The notes under the pieces were generated by a model. It ran no database searches. It was not told the origin of the DNA and saw only the letters and a program-made list of their open reading frames with translations. A stretch of DNA of 6,586 nt, taken from an uncultured Flavobacteriaceae bacterium. GTDB lineage: Bacteria; Bacteroidota; Bacteroidia; Flavobacteriales; Flavobacteriaceae. Positions 5,236 through 6,586 of the stretch are shown here, one piece after another. A program made the position numbers and the translations under genes. The stretch's first letter is position 1. The number at the start of each line of letters is the position of its first letter. The DNA lies in NCBI GenBank assembly GCA_945788155.1, contig CALZKX010000073.1:1-6586 (forward strand), read 5' to 3'.

Positions 5236-5619
5236 TTAAATATCTTCAAAGTTAACGTCGGTAAAACTTTCAGGAGAAGTTGGTGTTTCATTGTCGCTTT
5301 GCTTGTCGTTGTGTTCCTCTTTTTTAAAATCTTTTTGATGACGCTCGCTTATCACTTCCTCGCCTTTTTCTTCTATAACATAATCGGTCATTTCTCTTAA
5401 AATGCTGTTGAATTCTGCAAAATCTTCTTTGTACAAATAAATCTTATGCTTTTTGTAATGGAAAGATCCATCGTCATTGGTAAATTTTTTACTCTCGGTA
5501 ATAGTTAGATAATAATCGCCAGCTTTGGTAGCTCTTACATCAAAAAAGTAAGTTCGCCTACCAGCTCTTAAAACTTTTGAAAATATTTCTTCTTTCTCCA
5601 TCATATCATTATTACTCAT
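5236..5619 (-). CDS. PUR-alpha-like nucleic-acid-binding protein (DUF3276)
   Basis: The 127-residue protein starts with a PUR-type repeat (about 8-82): KEEIFSKVLRAGRRTYFFDVRATKAGDYYLTITESKK, a loop NDDGSFHYKKHKIYLYKEDF, and the helix FNSILREMTDYVI. This is the DUF3276 family of Bacteroidetes and spirochaetes, whose Borrelia member folds like eukaryotic Pur-alpha and binds single-stranded DNA and RNA. The aromatic and basic residues on the strands (R21, R22, Y24, F25, K44, K45) suit nucleic-acid binding. The rest (about 83-127) is a polar, Glu/Asp-rich tail without predicted fold, ending in the acidic DVNFEDI. There is no signal peptide, so it is cytoplasmic. Met6 and Met7 are alternative starts; Met1 is preferred because it lies within reach of the predicted promoter. 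A role in RNA-level or transcriptional regulation is inference. Confidence 0.9.
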   Translation of the reverse strand: MSNNDMMEKEEIFSKVLRAGRRTYFFDVRATKAGDYYLTITESKKFTNDDGSFHYKKHKIYLYKEDFAEFNSILREMTDYVIEEKGEEVISERHQKDFKKEEHNDKQSDNETPTSPESFTDVNFEDI

Positions 5620-5646
5620 AGTAGTGTTTTATTTTAATTAGTGACT

Positions 5647-5677
5647 CAAAAATCTAAAAAATTTATATAGCAACCAA
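5647..5677 (-). promoter_or_regulatory. Possible promoter of the DUF3276 gene
   Basis: On the minus strand a TTG (5677-5675) is followed after 18 bp by TAGATTTTTG (5656-5647), an approximate TAnnTTTG box, with the ATG 27 nt further on. The 122 bp between the ABC transporter stop and this gene show no clear terminator, so transcription from the ABC gene could also read through. Weak call. Confidence 0.35.
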
Positions 5678-5741
5678 CTAATTAACACATTTCTTTTTTT
5701 GCTTGTTTCATTTTATTGGTAAAAGCAGTTAAAAAGAAAAA

Positions 5742-6586
5742 TTAGTTTTTCTCGTTTATGGTTTCCGATAATTGTTTTAAATAGAGCTCTTTGTAGTAAC
5801 CATCAATGTTTATAAGGTTTTCATGTGATCCTTGTTGAATTATTTTACCTTCATCCAATACTATAATATGATTGGCATTTTTCGCCGAAGAAATTCTATG
5901 GCTAACAATAATGGTAGTTTTGCCTTTAGACACTCTATTTAGATTGTTTAAAATTTGCTCTTCAGTTTCAGTATCTACCGCCGAGAGGCAATCGTCAAGT
6001 AATAGTATCTTTGGATCTTTTATGATAGCCCTAGCAATGGAAATGCGTTGTTTTTGACCTCCAGAAAGTGTAATGCCACGTTCTCCCAAAACTGTTTCAT
6101 AACCTTTGTTAAAGCCCTTGATGTTTTTGTGTACAACGGCATTTTTCGCAGCTTTTATAACATCTTCATCTGTTGCATTGGCAGAACCAAATTTTATGTT
6201 TTCTTTTATTGAATCTGAAAAAAGAAATGCATCTTGCGGTACAAATCCTATGCTGTTTCTTAAACTGGTCAAGTTAACATTTTCAATGGGTAATCCATCA
6301 ATTTCAATAGTGCCTTCGTTTACATCATAAAGCCTACCAATTAAATCTAGAATGGTCGATTTCCCTGATCCTGTTTTACCAATAATTGCAAGTGTTTCAC
6401 CACTATTTACTTTAAAACTAAGTCCTTTTAATGCTTCAATGTTAGTGTCACTATAAATAAAGTGTACGTCTTTAAACGCTATAGTACCGTTTATTTTTGT
6501 AGGCGAATTAGCTGTGTTCTTAATCTCTGGTTCTTCTTTTAAAAACTCATTTATCCTTTTTTGAGAAGCTTCAGCTTGCTGTACAA
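5742..6586 (-). CDS. ABC exporter (MdlA/YheI-like) nucleotide-binding domain with Asp at the Walker B catalytic position; N-terminal membrane domain outside window
   Basis: The minus-strand frame is open from the right edge to the stop at 5742-5744 and gives the last 280 residues. The first residues (QAEASQKRINEFL) are the linker after the last transmembrane helix of a type IV ABC exporter half-transporter. The complete nucleotide-binding domain follows: A-loop Tyr in FKDVHFIYSD, Walker A GKTGSGKST (6354-6380), Q-loop FVPQD, signature LSGGQKQR, Walker B ILLLDD, D-loop SAVD and H-loop SHR. The residue after the Walker B Asp is Asp, not the catalytic Glu, as in MdlA, YheI and TM287-type subunits that form heterodimers with one weak ATP site. 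Exported lipid, drug or peptide cannot be told. Translation does not begin at the TTG at 6272, because the domain plainly continues upstream. The gene lies 122 bp upstream of the DUF3276 gene on the same strand. Confidence 0.93.
   Translation of the reverse strand, partial: VQQAEASQKRINEFLKEEPEIKNTANSPTKINGTIAFKDVHFIYSDTNIEALKGLSFKVNSGETLAIIGKTGSGKSTILDLIGRLYDVNEGTIEIDGLPIENVNLTSLRNSIGFVPQDAFLFSDSIKENIKFGSANATDEDVIKAAKNAVVHKNIKGFNKGYETVLGERGITLSGGQKQRISIARAIIKDPKILLLDDCLSAVDTETEEQILNNLNRVSKGKTTIIVSHRISSAKNANHIIVLDEGKIIQQGSHENLINIDGYYKELYLKQLSETINEKN

Noticed and set aside
5703..5727. Short inverted repeat GCTTG/AAGCA region as terminator of the ABC gene
   Set aside because: Only about 5 bp of stem with a long loop, and no T tract on the minus strand after it.
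5742..6272. A separate 176-residue gene starting at TTG 6272
   Set aside because: The same frame continues upstream without a stop to the window edge and contains Walker A; 6272 is an internal Leu codon of the ABC protein.
5872..6330. Plus-strand open frames at 5872-6057 and 6106-6330
   Set aside because: They lie antisense inside the ABC nucleotide-binding domain, resemble no family and have no promoter or export signal that makes sense.
1..6586. CRISPR array, tRNA, transposase, phage or attachment-site signals
   Set aside because: No regularly spaced direct repeats, cloverleaf sequence, inverted-repeat-flanked gene or recombinase motif was found on either strand; the only sizeable repeat is the two-copy cassette at 216-1231.

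Overview
The window is AT-rich and reads as a chromosomal segment of a member of the Bacteroidetes, most likely Flavobacteriaceae. The evidence is the TAnnTTTG-type -7 promoter boxes with TTTG-like -33 boxes about 20 bp upstream, the near absence of Shine-Dalgarno sequences, a PUR-alpha-like DUF3276 protein, and small secreted proteins resembling type IX secretion C-terminal domains. I see no tRNA, rRNA, CRISPR array, insertion sequence or phage gene.

Layout from left to right. (1) The 3' end of an FKBP-type prolyl isomerase gene, then a strong intrinsic terminator. (2) Two tandem paralogous genes for small exported proteins of 119 and 123 residues. Each has its own look-alike promoter and each is preceded by a look-alike terminator. 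The whole terminator-promoter-gene unit of about 515 bp appears to have been duplicated. (3) A DinB/YfiT-type putative bacillithiol transferase, 23 bp downstream and probably leaderless. (4) A convergent minus-strand pair, thioredoxin-fold protein then GNAT acetyltransferase, whose last stop codon overlaps the transferase gene. (5) A plus-strand operon: CsaA-like tRNA-binding-fold protein, BASS-family sodium-coupled symporter and PlsC-like acyltransferase, with 3 nt and overlapping junctions. (6) A hairpin between convergent genes, then on the minus strand a DUF3276 gene and the 3' part of an ABC exporter gene that runs off the right edge.

Most of the window is housekeeping or envelope and redox maintenance. 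The transferase and the thioredoxin-like protein both suggest thiol chemistry; the symporter and acyltransferase act at the inner membrane. The least explained part is the duplicated pair at 346-1231: each mature protein is little more than a single beta-rich domain like the tail that T9SS cargo proteins carry, but with no cargo attached. This is the best candidate here for undescribed biology. The ABC transporter has Asp in place of the Walker B catalytic Glu, which points to a heterodimeric exporter of the MdlAB/TM287-288 kind. All assignments come from reading the sequence by eye; no database search was possible.
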